In this document: positions 54,400-64,000 of the stretch, one piece after another
How positions within the stretch are numbered: the first letter of the stretch is position 1
Layout of the letters: every line of letters starts with the position of its first letter
Translations under genes and position numbers: made by a program
Notes under the pieces: generated by a model
The model's database searches: none
What the model was told of the DNA's origin: nothing
The model's input: the letters and a program-made list of their open reading frames with translations, nothing else
Source of the DNA: Isoetes taiwanensis
Lineage: Eukaryota; Streptophyta; Lycopodiopsida; Isoetales; Isoetaceae
Assembly: GCA_021234155.1 (NCBI GenBank)
Contig: JAJEKV010000001.1
Location: 38,050,826-38,114,825, forward strand
DNA: 64,000 nucleotides
Direction: 5' to 3'

Positions 54400-55237
54400 T
54401 AAGTGCCCGAGAGCCAAGCTGATCTCGGCGATCCATGATCTCTTGAATGTATGAGCCCAACCTCCGTACCGAGCTCCTGCTCAGCATCTCATGCAGGGGC
54501 TGGCCAGGATGGACCAGCTCAGCATAGCGTGTCCGATTGCCATTATATGCCGGACAACTCTGAAGGGTGTGGCATTCGTCTTCCATAGCTCCAACCGGGC
54601 AGCATTGACAAAGCCTCTCCTGACGCAGCTCCCCAACCCATCTCCCTGTCTCAATCCGGAGATAAGGTTCACCTGTGCGGATAGAAGCAATGGATCTGCG
54701 CTTTTTCATGGGTAGATGAGTACGCAGGTAACATTGCAGGCCCCGCTCCAACCTGGGATTTATGTGGCGTTGATAATGTGTCGTCTTGACCTGTTCAAGG
54801 GTGTTGGCATCCCATAGCTTACTGAGGAAGCATGCGTCAAGATACTGTATGAGATTGCGGCGATCTGCCTCCCTTTGCACTTGGACACACCTGTGCTCCT
54901 GCACATTCCATCTGGCCAGCCACTGAGCTCTCTTTTTCCGCCAGCAGGCTTTTAGGCGTTGCGGCCCCATTGCCATAGTGTAAGCGAGGTGAGGGAGACG
55001 AGTATCGTCCATGATCACCACCTTCTGGAAGTAGACGATGTGTCTGTCAAGGGCTCCTCTTTGAAGAGGCAAGAAACCTGTTTCCCGCAACAGTATCTTG
55101 TATGGGACTGTGGACTTCACCCCCAGGGCTCGTGCCAAGAAAGCTTTCTGCACTTGCTCCAAGTCATTCCAAGTGGCGACGGAAATCACTGGGCCCCAGA
55201 CCTCGACCCCGTACAAAAACACAGGTTCTGCTAGCAC
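54400..55237 (-). pseudogene. LINE-B ORF2 C-terminal domain
   Basis: An open frame begins EPVFLYGVEVWGPVISVATW and NDLEQVQKAFLARALGVKS, typical of the region after reverse transcriptase in this LINE type. It continues GFLPLQRGALDRHIVYFQ, TGRWVGELRQERLCQCCPVG and AMEDECHTLQSCPAYN, a CC..H..C knuckle, and MDRRDQLGSRALTW. No stop follows: the frame runs through the 3' UTR and the (TATTC)n tail, where it encodes the repeat FYSIL. In LINE-A a stop lies at the equivalent place, so here the stop was probably lost or the frame is a relic. Confidence 0.75.
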
Positions 55238-56005
55238 CTTGAATAGGTGTGATTGGTGGGCCTAATCATACAGCTCCGCCTTGTGGCTATTGTTCTCCAT
55301 TGCATAGAGTGCCTTCCAACCTGTTGCGGCTCGTAGTCAGATGGAATTGTCCCAGCTCATGGCCGACGGGAACTCCACCCCCAAATATTTGTAAGCGGAC
55401 ACCACTTCAACATTTTGGCCACGATAAGTGAGGATTGGAGGTGTTGGCTGGCATGCGGACGATACTATTGGCTAAGTTGACGTGCATGTCAGTCACCTGG
55501 CAAAACATGTCCAGGGCATCGAGTTGACATTGCATGCCTGCCCAAGTGTGTGCTAGGAGGTCCACATCGTCAGCATAGATCAGCTGCCTGATGATTTGGT
55601 GTAGGAGGTGGGCCCCAGTGCCTCCATTATCAGCGAGCCAGTTCTCCAGCTGATCAATATACAGGCCAAATAGTGTGGGAGAGAGAGGGCACCCCTGAGG
55701 ACCCCGTTACTGCTCTCGAATGGTCGGCCCGCTGGTTGCAGCCGGCCGGTGCATGTCTCATATAACATGTACACCGCGTTCTGCAGTTCGACAGGGACGT
55801 CTAGCTGCTGCAATCTTGCCCACAGCTTTTCCTGAGGCACACTGTCAAAAGCCTTGGCGAAGTCTACGAAGCAGCAATACAGATCTTGCTGATGGTTCCT
55901 GCTGTCCTCAACCAGAGTCCGCAGCGTGAAGAGATGATCTATAGTTGAGTGTCTCGGCCTGAATCCTGCCTATGTGAGTGCCCGCACTTCTGCTCTTGTA
56001 TAAGC
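55238..56005 (-). pseudogene. LINE-B reverse transcriptase, C-terminal motifs
   Basis: Minus-strand frames give VPQEKLWARLQQLDVPVELQ and NAVYMLYETCTGRLQPAG, then with one shift GVLRGCPLSPTLFGLYIDQL and LIYADDVDLLAHTWAGMQCQ. These are reverse transcriptase motifs 4 and 5, with the YADD pair intact. Upstream, FVDFAKAFD-like residues can be read near 55850 (DCCFVDFAKAF in the complement of 55845-55880). A stop and shifts before 55237 separate it from the C-terminal domain. Confidence 0.7.
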
Positions 56006-56159
56006 AATCTTAAAAGGCAATTTGACCCCTCTGTGTATAAATATTGCTCCAAATCAGTGCCTAAAAACACCCCTAACCCGAAGTATACGTACGCAAATGG
56101 TCCAAAAAACACCCCTCCATTGAAGTCTCATGGGTTATACGCTGATCAAAGGTGAATTC

Positions 56160-56366
56160 CCCGGGCTCCGTGTCCCCGTGTTCTTGTGGATTCATTGAAG
56201 ACAGAGTAGCGATGGTATCCTGGCAAGTCGGGTAGTTTATGTCCAGCATGCTCCCATGTTTCCATGAGGAAGATGAGGTCCATATCAGCAGCAACTGAGT
56301 TGAGACTGTCTCCCTTCTGCCACGGGAAGCTCCAACAATTCCAAGAGATCATGCGCAGGCACAATC
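56160..56366 (-). pseudogene. LINE-B endonuclease N-terminus
   Basis: Reads CLRMISWNCWSFPWQKGDSL and NSVAADMDLIFLMETWEHAG, then LPDLPGYHRYSVFNESTRTR. The S-W-N-C and L-M-E-T motifs are the first two of an APE-type endonuclease; the ME supplies the catalytic Glu. The domain breaks off at about 56160 where foreign sequence begins. Confidence 0.7.
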
Positions 56367-57135
56367 CTATTTGCTGGCAGGAGCTACAGCAGTAGGTTTG
56401 GCGGTGGCAGCATAGGGGGTGGTGGTGGAGACGGAGGCGGCATTTGGCATGTTGGCAGTGGCAGGTGAGGCCATTGTGGTAGGATGTGCAGATGGGGTCG
56501 CGACAGAAGGGCCTCGAGCATTTGAGGCACTTGCATCAGCATTAGGTGGCCTAAAGATCTGCATCCTTCTCCCGGACCAGCCCTGCTGCGCCTCCCTGTT
56601 TGCGGACATTCTTGACTTTCTCCAACTCATGCCTGCGGTCCTCCTGTTCTGCCGGAGTCAGATTCCGGTCTACATACAGGGAAGTCCCCTTCAACTGCCT
56701 GCCTTGGCGCAGGATGGCTGCTTGCTCTTGCGCATCCCTGACTGTGAAGATGACTACCTGGGGATGTTCAGGGCGTTGGGCTCCATGGCGTGTCGCCCTA
56801 GAAATGTGTACGGGCGTGTGGAATGTCATCCAGGCCAGGATCTGTGTCTGGAGTTGGTTGATGAGGTGCTCTCCTGCCTCCTCTTTCAAGCCGCGTACCA
56901 CCACATTGTGGCTCCTGCGTCTCCGCTCCTGGAACTCTGAGGTTGTTGGGCTCATGTGGTGTGTATTGTGACCTATGGTCGGATGGTGGTGGCACAGGGC
57001 AGGGTGGGTTGCCCTGGTTGACGTCTTGTAGGCTGCTGGGTATGTGGATCTGTCATATTCCGTGATGTGGCCTCTGCTCTCTGTAGTCGAGAGCTCAGCT
57101 CCTGCTGGAATTGCTGCTACCTTGCCAATTCATGT
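56367..57135 (-). pseudogene. LINE-B ORF1 (L1 ORF1p-like RRM protein), 5'-truncated
   Basis: A coiled-coil-like start (ARQQQFQQELSSRLQRAE, about 57125-57070) is followed by RRRSHNVVVRGLKEEAGEHL, QTQILAWMTFHTPVHISRAT and HPQVVIFTVRDAQEQAAILR, then GRQLKGTSLYVDRNLTPAEQ. Both NVVVRGLKE and LYVDRNLTPAEQ are signatures of the Transposase_22/L1 ORF1p RNA-binding domain. A basic segment and an Ala/Thr/Pro-rich tail (NADASASNARGPSVATPSAH ..AVAPASK) end at about 56367. The N-terminus and start codon are missing. Frames switch near 56600. Confidence 0.75.
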
Positions 57136-57700
57136 GTGCATCGCCGTAATTGTAAGAAGAAGATGTGCAAAATCAAACAAGAAAAGAAGTTGGGAAGAAA
57201 TCCCCCCATTTAGCATCAATGCCTCTACTGGTTTACCTACATCATGAATAATCGTTCCGTTCTTAACCTTTGAATATTTAAAATTCGTGCAAAGCCCCGG
57301 AGCCCCTGCTATGGGAGCCTATCCATCGTTGCACCTCTGCTCTCTATTTTATCAGATCTATATGTATCTTTGCCAGATTTGCAGAAGCAAAGAAACACCA
57401 TACCTGCAGAAGAAATGGGAGGAGGATAAAGAAGCAAAAATGTGTTATGCACCATAGCCATCGAGTCCATGTATCTGCAAAAAGCATTCGTGATTGTTGT
57501 TGCCCTACTCTTTGCCCTTTCTTGCCCATTCTTTTGTTATTTTTGGCACTTGCCAATTTATTTAACCTTTTCACATGAAATTAGAAAGAACATGTACTCT
57601 TATCCACGCACTAAAAGATTGGCATCTCAATCTGTCTTCAAACCATTGAAATAAAGCCATCGAAAAACTCCAAAATAAAATCTCCGGGTTTTTATTTTTT
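57136..57700. other. Spacer, nothing recognised
   Basis: AT-rich sequence between LINE-B and the TTAA-flanked MITE; short frames without domains. Confidence 0.5.
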
Positions 57701-57704
57701 TTAA

Positions 57705-58084
57705 CACAACCATTGGGTCCAACACATTTAAATTACAATCCCCCTTAAACCCCCTTTGGTTTGGGTGCATATTCACACGGGGGTGACTCCGGGCAACGAG
57801 AGCTGTTGGATAGGCATATTCACCCCTTATTCCTTAATCTACACCGTACGTAAAGTTCCTCGTTTGTGGGGTATGCAACTACAAAATTTGCTATACTGTA
57901 TAACAAGATTTGCAAAATACTATAAGATTTCAAGCGGAATACTATATGATGTTGATTTCATACGTGCAAAATACAATTATGAAGGCTCTCGCTGCCCTAC
58001 GTCACCCCCCGTGTGAATATGCACCCAAACCAAAGGGGGTTTAAGGGGGATTTTAATTTAAATGTGTTGGACCCAATGGTTGTG
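57705..58084. mobile_element. 380-bp MITE with about 83-bp inverted repeats and TTAA flanks
   Basis: Arms 57705-57787 and 58001-58084 start CACAACCATTGGGTCCAACA and match except for one substitution (ATTACAAT/ATTAAAAT) and one extra G. TTAA lies on both sides (57701-57704 and 58085-58088). The interior has no ORF of note. TTAA targets are used by piggyBac and some other superfamilies; the ends do not settle the family. Confidence 0.85.
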
Positions 58085-58088
58085 TTAA

Positions 58089-58858
58089 TTAATGCCAATG
58101 GTAATTATGTATTGGTTGTTAATGTCAATGGTTGTTATGTGTTGGGGGATTTAACTTTTATATGTTGGATGTTAATGGTTTGTGTTGCAAAAAAAAAAAT
58201 TTGGCCCCTTCGAGGCCTTAGAGACGTCACCCCTCCCCCCCCTGTGACAAAAATTTTAGACTTCAAACCAGAAAAAAACTAGAATTCATTTGAGGCTTTC
58301 ATCACCTGTAGCTTTTGAATTTGATCACAATAAAACAAATAGAACATAACTAAAAGTTACCATAAAGATAGAGCAGATTGATCCCATTATTCTGAAAGTC
58401 ATAAAGTTTGCAACACCCATACACAAACATTTTTCAACTGGAATTTAACGCCTTTGGCCTCCATGGATTCTTGTGGTGAGAAACCAAAGTGGGAAACTTT
58501 TCTGCTTGTTAGCACAAGGATCTAGAAGCCTTGGAATTTGCTTAATAACTGCCTCAAAATCTAAAAATGCATGGTAATTTTTTGCAAGCTTCATTCGGAA
58601 TGAGCCATAAAACAATATCCAATAGCGCAATCCTGTATTAATCAGCTGGTAGGATGTGAAAGCCTACCAAACCCGGCCGAAAAATTGATGTTTTAGCATA
58701 GATAACTTAACCAAACATATCCATATCATACACTATCAAAAAGATCTCGGAGAGAGCTTTCCAACACAATAAAAATCATCTCAAACAGAGCTCTGGATCA
58801 AAAGTTATAATAAGAAATGTGTTGCCGGCGGGGAAACTGCACTACGTGCGCCCTTCAA
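58089..58858. other. Low-complexity and unassigned sequence
   Basis: 58089-58180 has an imperfect GTTAATG.CAATGGT..TTATGT tandem motif; the rest is unremarkable, with no gene. Confidence 0.45.
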
Positions 58859-59053
58859 GCCCTTCATGTGCCCATTATGCACCACAAACACAAAAAGAGG
58901 GCTTTTGTTGTGAGCCATTGGTTGTTGACCATTGAAAAAAAAGGCTAAAATCAATGGCCCTTCATGTGCCCATTATGCACCACACGCACAAAAAAAGGGC
59001 TTTTGTTGTGAGCCATTGGTTGTTGACCATTGAAAAAAAAAAAGGCTAAAATC
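58859..59053. repeat. Tandem duplication of about 100 bp
   Basis: CCCTTCATGTGCCCATTATG to GAAAAAAAAGGCTAAAATC is present twice (58859-58951 and 58962-59053), differing in A-run length and a few bases. Confidence 0.85.
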
Positions 59054-59072
59054 GTTTGGTCACACCTATTAA

Positions 59073-59481
59073 GGCCCTTTTTCCACGGTAGTCTTATCTC
59101 TAAAAGTCACATATTTTATCCAATGATATTTGGCCACCTATTGTCTTGAAAGTAAATCACTTTTTCACTATAAAAATAAGACATGTCTTATTTAGGTTCG
59201 GAATAGGTTTGGATACCAAATGGAGTCTTATTTTATTCCGGGGGATTTCCCCCGCCGTAAAATAAGACACCTAGTCTTATTTGAATATATAACTAAAAAT
59301 AACAAAAATAAGACGTGTCTTATTTTTTTCATGCTTTTCCACTAGCATTTTAGTGGTGTCATATTTTATGACTATCATGCAGTGGAAAAACAAGTTTAGA
59401 TTTGTTTAGCCTTGGAGTCACAAATGGTGTCTTATATGGTATATGACAGCCATATTTTGTGACTGCTGTGGAAAAAGGGCC
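59073..59481. mobile_element. 409-bp Tourist-like (PIF/Harbinger) MITE
   Basis: Inverted ends GGCCCTTTTTCCAC / GTGGAAAAAGGGCC with the 3-bp target duplication TAA on both sides (59070-59072 and 59482-59484), the Harbinger/Tourist signature. The interior is AT-rich, with several AAATAAGAC.TGTCTTATTT palindromes (about 59186 and 59318). Confidence 0.85.
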
Positions 59482-59598
59482 TAAGTGCAAATCAATGCCA
59501 TAAGATAGGTTGCAGCAAAAATTAATGGTCCTCTTGTGAGGTGGCATTAAACCAAAAAAGAAAAAAGTTTTTAAAAAAAAAATCGATTTCCTTGGAAC

Positions 59599-59766
59599 CA
59601 TGGCGGAGGCTTCAACTTCAACTCAAGCAGACGATCTCTATTTCGTCTATTCAAATCATAGCGATGGACAAATTATCTCGTATGTCGGCTTTGGACAAAT
59701 TATCTCGTATGTCGGCTTTATTCTGAACGCAGTTGCTATCTCCGGCTTTTGTCGTTTGAATTTTTG
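59599..59766 (+). CDS. Small ORF or first exon with internal 27-bp duplication
   Basis: An ATG in good plant context (ACCATGGCGG) opens a 55-codon frame: MAEASTSTQADDLYFVYSNH, then SDGQIISYVGFGQIISYVGF and ILNAVAISGFCRLNF. GACAAATTATCTCGTATGTC + GGCTTTG is repeated in tandem (about 59665-59718), giving GQIISYVGF twice without breaking the frame. No domain is known. It could be the 5' exon of the gene ending at 63984 or an unrelated small gene. Confidence 0.3.
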
Positions 59767-60530
59767 ATGTAGCCGATTCACTGGATTTGATCTTCCAGCT
59801 GAACTACGGTTCTGCTAAAATGCTAAGAGACGTCAAAGCTTATTTCGTTTCATTCCCTGCTTGCTTGGAGTACATCACAGATGGTAAATTTTCCTTTATA
59901 TCTTCTTGGGTGTCGATTCTTAGTATGAATTGCATCCAGAGTTGTTACTAGTTGTGTTAATGTTCTAAGAAAAGCATTTGGTCTAAGAAAAGCATTTGGG
60001 CTATTTTCGGGCAGAGGTGTCCGGCAGAGATCCAAAGTTGCAACTAGCCCAGATTGTGCAGACCCCTTGATTTAGTTGTGGTCTGCTGCAGTGTTTTAGA
60101 GGGGTCGGAATAACGGTGGTGGAGGCCCTTAAGGCGCCATAGCCGAGCTTGGGTTCTGCATTCAACAGCAGCGATTTTATGCAGGTTCTATTTCTTCTGC
60201 TCGCTCAAGCCATAGTCGGTGTGTATGAAGCCTAGGGAACCAATCTAAAGCAGAGAATTTTCTGAGATGAATTCTAACTTTTAGTGATATCTGCCACGTT
60301 TTGGCATAAGGGGCTTATTTGGTGAGGTGTCTAACATGTGTGGATGATGGGACAAAAAACAATGCGTATAGAGAATTTTAGAAATAGATTTCTGTTCTGC
60401 TCGTGATGTTCGTTCCAGCGATGTTCCACTGCGAAGCGGTTTTGCAGATTGCATTTTGAAGTCGGCAAATGGAGTTCTTCTACCTCTGTTTTACAATGCA
60501 TGATTCTGAGCCTTCTTTATGGTCGACCAT
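59767..60530. other. Unassigned, possibly intronic
   Basis: No supported coding. AAGAAAAGCATTTGG(T/G)CTA is doubled at about 59966-60003. Confidence 0.4.
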
Positions 60531-60677
60531 TAGTTGATCCTTTCGACCATTAGGCTGATACTTTTGTGTGGCCATTACAGATTTTCAAGACCAGAGCCTT
60601 GCCACTTATGCAAAAATTGCTTTCTACTCTGCCTTGCAAGCTTTGTCTGCAGTGCTAGTGGTCGAAAGGATCAACTA
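60531..60677. repeat. 19-bp perfect inverted repeat pair, 147 bp overall
   Basis: TAGTTGATCCTTTCGACCA (60531-60549) and its exact complement (60659-60677) flank 109 bp of non-coding DNA; possibly a small fold-back MITE. No clear target duplication. Confidence 0.7.
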
Positions 60678-63254
60678 GAGCAGTGTTATCATATTTTACC
60701 ACAAATTTGGACAACGACTGGGAAACTATTTCCGCCCGAGAAGCGACATGGATATGCATTTTCGGCCTCCAATTTCAAGCTTGGCTATGGACGATTTCCC
60801 CCCCTCGGGGTCCAAGCTTGTGTAGGTGTTGCAAAGAGCCCTGGTTTTTATGCAGAGCTGAGTGATCCATTTATTTATTGAAGACTATTTATGGCACCTG
60901 TTGTTGAGCTAGCTAGAACAATAGGGTAATTCAAACCAAATGTACTAGAACGTTGAAAAGATTTTGATGAATTCATGTAACTTAACCTATTGATTATAAA
61001 GTCAAGTGGATCCATTGAGGAAGTCTTTACTCACAGCCTCACGTCAACTCGAAGAACATGAGGGAATCTAAACAATATTATAAACATTTCTTGTGGTCCT
61101 ATGGATGACCTTTGAATGACCTTGAAATGTTCATTTACTTGACATCTTCAGCGTTCAAGATTGTCATTTTTAAGTACTATGGCAAAAATTTTAATAGTTG
61201 AGATTATTGAAAATATAATAATCTTGGAGATTGTTCAACAAATAACTTTAGCTTGATTTAGTAAGGTTGGAGGGCGTATTGTTATGTGAAATCTGTAGAA
61301 TGCTGATGTCAGCATATGGGGTTTGGGAATTCCATGGTCTTGGTTTTTGGGTTGCCCCTAGGGGGGCAAACCCTCGTTTATGTGGGTATGTGGGCATATC
61401 CAGGTATATGCCGGCATATGCCTAGCATATACTGTGACTGCTAAAAACTGGCTGGTGCTGTAAGTGCTCGGTCAGGTCACTCTGGAGCTCGAGCTATTAT
61501 GGGGGCCATTGCTCTGCCGAATCTGCTTTTACCTATGGCGCAGGCAGTTTTGGGTTTACTTGGAAATAATTTCTTTATCGCTACCGTTTTGGGGTTTTGG
61601 GTATGGTTGAAAATGGTTATATTTTGAAAGAACTACCTTTGCTACTTGCAGTGATTGGTTATTCAGCGGAGGAAGCTAATCGAGTTCAGGAATCCAACGA
61701 CATAAGGAGGGCTGTTGAACCGCATGGGCCGGACAGGTAAATTATAGAAATGAATAACTAACAACAGTTTTCACCCGAGCCGATTTTTCAAATCAAAGCG
61801 AAGTACTTAAATAGCATTCCACACACTGTATTTTGTTCCAGCAGGAATGACTTCTCCAAATTTTGGTAAATTTTTGAAATGGCATCTGCAGTCTTACACA
61901 CAATTCTCATAAAACATGCGGAGCAAACTCAGTGGGTCTTACCACCATGAGGATAAATATCTGAGTCAGAAAGCAGTTGAATATGTTCAGATGTAAAACA
62001 TGAAGTGCATATTTTGAATCAAGATTCTTTAAACCATTCAGTTCTGTAACAAGTGTGCACCACGTAATGGCTGTTCATACTGAAAGAGGCTGCTTGCAAC
62101 TATTTACTGAGAGATCAATGACCTCTGAGATTTGCAGCCATGGTCTGTAAGGATTGTAGTTACCTTCATTGTTATCTATTTGAAGAAGCCAGAAATCACA
62201 GGTAATTTTGATTATTCCATCGGGCTTTCACGTGGTAATAGAATTTATATTCCAATGTTAAGCTCTATGTGTCTTCTTCCTTTCTTTCAGATAAAAATTT
62301 CCATCAGTTTCCCCTGGTGGAAGAACGTCTTGTTTGACCCTGTTTGGCATGAATCTCTTTAGATCTTTATGTTGTTTGGTAAGCGACAATAAGACCTGAT
62401 GGATGGTAAACTGGGATAAATTAAGATGCTTACTTGTAGTATGGTGGCTACAGAAGTGTAAGTTACATGTTTGCACAGAAATGTTGATGATATTATTTAT
62501 CTCAAGCCCAGTTTCCTTAGCATGCGAGTCTTTCAAGGTTCCTTTCTCAAGCATTTCACAGCCAGCTGTGGGTTTAGATGGGCTCCAGAAATTTCCTATT
62601 ACACGCAGCAAAGATGATTTTGATGGTGCTTTACAAAAATTGGTGCAAAAGTTCTGAAACTTGGTTGTGGGGTCTAAAAAAGTCCAAGATGAGATGGACT
62701 GGGTTGTAAAGTTAAGGACAAGACTCCCAGAAAGAAAGTTGGGGAAAAAGGGTGATCCTTTGCTGATTATCTATCTACTTATTTTTCTCCAACAAGGGAA
62801 TGGTGACATCAAACACTTGTTCATGATAAAGTAACTCATTACTTTGAAAGCAATATATTCAGTACTGTGGCTTAAACTAAAGGAAGAAATGATTTTAGGT
62901 CATAATGAGAATGTTCCACAAAAAGCTGCAGATGCCAATGATATGGAAATGATGGAAAGGCTACCAAAGAATCAATTGAAATGCCTATGTTTGCCAATCA
63001 TACAATAAAATGAGTACTAATATGATAGAACATTTGTTTGAGAGAGACATTTTCGGAGAAAATGCAATCTGAGGTACAGACAAGATGTGAGCAGAAGGAA
63101 ACGTTCTTATGTAAGCAGACTGGTTCTCCAGTTAAGAAAAATAAGGCAGACGACCTATTCAAAACATGGGATGGAGGATTGTGGCATTGAACTAATTATA
63201 ATTCCAGGTTTTGAGCTACATGTTTACGATTCTGTACTACGGGTAACCTGAGCA
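60678..63254. other. Probable intron/upstream region of the 3' gene
   Basis: Contains splice-flanked candidate exons on the plus strand: 61651-61738 (after CTACTTGCAG; VIGYSAEEANRVQESNDIRR and AVEPHGPDR, before GTAAAT) and about 62138-62200 (after ATTTGCAG, before GTAATT). Their phases cannot be joined to each other or to 63255 with confidence. The rest shows no feature. Confidence 0.3.
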
Positions 63255-63984
63255 GAAGAAGTGGCCAGACTTTTGGAGTTTGAATGGGAATCTTTGTTAC
63301 GTCAGGTAATCAGTGGTGCACCTATACCATCTGAAGCTCCAAAGACTGATGCAGATGCTGATGGAGATGGAACTTTAACAGTACTTGTCCCTGAGATAGG
63401 TACAAGAGTAATGCTATGTTTCTTCTCTCTTCACTTAGCTTCAAAGGAATTTCATGCATTTATGTAATGTTCTACAGAGGATGGCATTATACCAGGAAGA
63501 ACAGTTCCCGAAGACAGTGACTATGATGGGGTCGCAGTAAGGTGGGGCCTTACCCATCACACTGAAAGTGCTGTTGATTGTTGTCAAGCATGCATAGATC
63601 AGGCTAGAGGGGCCAAACCAGGTGAAAAGAAATGCAACATCTGGGTGTTCTGTCCTGCAGAAAATGGCTGCTTTTCTCCCGACATTTATGAACATAAACA
63701 CCAAGAGTGCTGGTTGAAACAGGTACTCTATTTTGTTCCGAAAGGCTCCTTTTACTTTCTAATGGAAACACGTGTTAGTAAAGATTAGTGTGCTCTATTA
63801 TGTGTTAATAATATTTTTCTGATGTTACTAATGTATTTAGTTTCTGATGTTGCTTATTTTATTGTTGCAGTCGGATACGCCCCACTTAAATTTCAAAGGA
63901 CATTATGAAGAAGAGTACAGGCACACACACCCCACAGCGCCAGTTATTGTGCCGTGGGTCGCTGGTGTGGTTGGTTGGAATTAG
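63255..63984 (+). CDS. Conserved plant Cys-rich (PAN/apple-like) protein, last three exons visible
   Basis: Exons: about 63255-63399, 63479-63722 and 63871-63984, with GT-AG borders and agreeing phases. The product reads LLEFEWESLLRQVISGAPIP, DGIIPGRTVPEDSDYDGVAV, RWGLTHHTESAVDCCQACID, KCNIWVFCPAENGCFSPDIY, EHKHQECWLKQ and HPTAPVIVPWVAGVVGWN, then TAG. The CC.AC....KCN.WVFCP...GC.SPD.YEHKH.ECWLK pattern is a disulphide-rich PAN/apple-like fold shared by an uncharacterised family across plants, likely secreted or membrane-bound. An in-frame TGA at 63249 and an AG at 63253-63254 suggest that the first visible exon starts after a splice acceptor, so the start codon lies upstream. Confidence 0.7.
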
Positions 63985-64000
63985 TCATTGTACATGCTCT

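Larger units (their letters stand above)
54081..57135 (-). mobile_element. LINE-B: (GAATA)n-tailed LINE, internally deleted
   Basis: A minus-strand non-LTR element: tail 54081-54196, 3' UTR with TATGGGACCCAACAAGAG and the A/C-rich block shared with LINE-A and LINE-C, ORF2 C-terminal half, an endonuclease start and ORF1. About 150 bp of unrelated sequence (56006-56160) replaces the endonuclease-reverse transcriptase middle. The 5' end is near 57135. Possible flanks CAAAACTAAACATGAG (about 54066) and CAAAATCAAACAAGAA (about 57168) are similar but not identical, so the target duplication is uncertain. Confidence 0.85.

Noticed and set aside
54066-57185. CAAAACTAAACATGAG / CAAAATCAAACAAGAA as LINE-B target duplication
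   Set aside because: Several mismatches in A-rich sequence; similarity could be chance.

Overview
The window is nuclear DNA of a land plant, most likely a fern or another seed-free plant. The grounds are GT-AG introns, plant-type CACTA, Ty1/copia, LINE, Mutator-like and Harbinger-like elements, a CPSF73-II gene, and a multi-exon transposase whose motifs (SDD..HD, HGKGEHDG) I associate with elements of mosses and ferns. The exact taxon is an inference. At least 80 percent of the 64 kb is mobile DNA, much of it nested.

Region 1 (1-43732) is the remains of one CACTA/EnSpm transposon on the + strand. Its tnp2 transposase gene starts before the window, and its 3' terminus, CACTACAAGAGAAAAGGGG read on the - strand, ends at 43732. 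The gene has been split by later insertions that can mostly be placed to the base. A (GAATA)n microsatellite lies in an exon at 38-64. A plus-strand LINE (998-19468) has a 14-bp target duplication and a poly(A) tail. A second CACTA-like element (20092-25721, CACAAGG ends, 3-bp duplication TAT) sits in a small tnp2 intron and itself holds a Pack-MULE (21829-22815) with an armadillo-repeat fragment. A LINE 3' end with a (GAATA)n tail starts at 25962. A young Ty1/copia (28654-33744) has LTRs that differ at two positions. An older copia (36245-41846) has its 5' third inverted in place. A retrocopy with a poly(A) tail starts at 41912. Inside the LINE, its reverse transcriptase is broken by a 10.4-kb DNA transposon (6334-16767, GGGTG..CACCC ends, 4-bp duplication ATCA). 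That element holds pieces of a multi-exon transposase, a GC-rich minus-strand LINE copy, and a convergent FCP1/HAD-phosphatase-like pseudogene.

Region 2 (43733-46425) is intergenic, with a run of short fold-back elements at 44187-45219, one nested in another.

Region 3 (46426-51047, - strand) is a complete-looking host gene of 13 coding exons and 734 codons for CPSF73-II, the plant Integrator subunit 11-type metallo-beta-lactamase/beta-CASP RNA endonuclease.

Region 4 (51048-58090) holds a pol III-like sequence, LINE and Harbinger transposase remnants, a second copy of the (GAATA)n-tailed LINE family (54081-57135, - strand) and a 380-bp TTAA-flanked MITE.

Region 5 (58090-64000) has a tandem duplication, a Tourist-like MITE with a TAA duplication, and at the far right the last three visible exons of a conserved cysteine-rich plant protein on the + strand (63255-63984).

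The two host genes have no evident functional link. The transposon layers form a relative chronology rather than an operon-like system.
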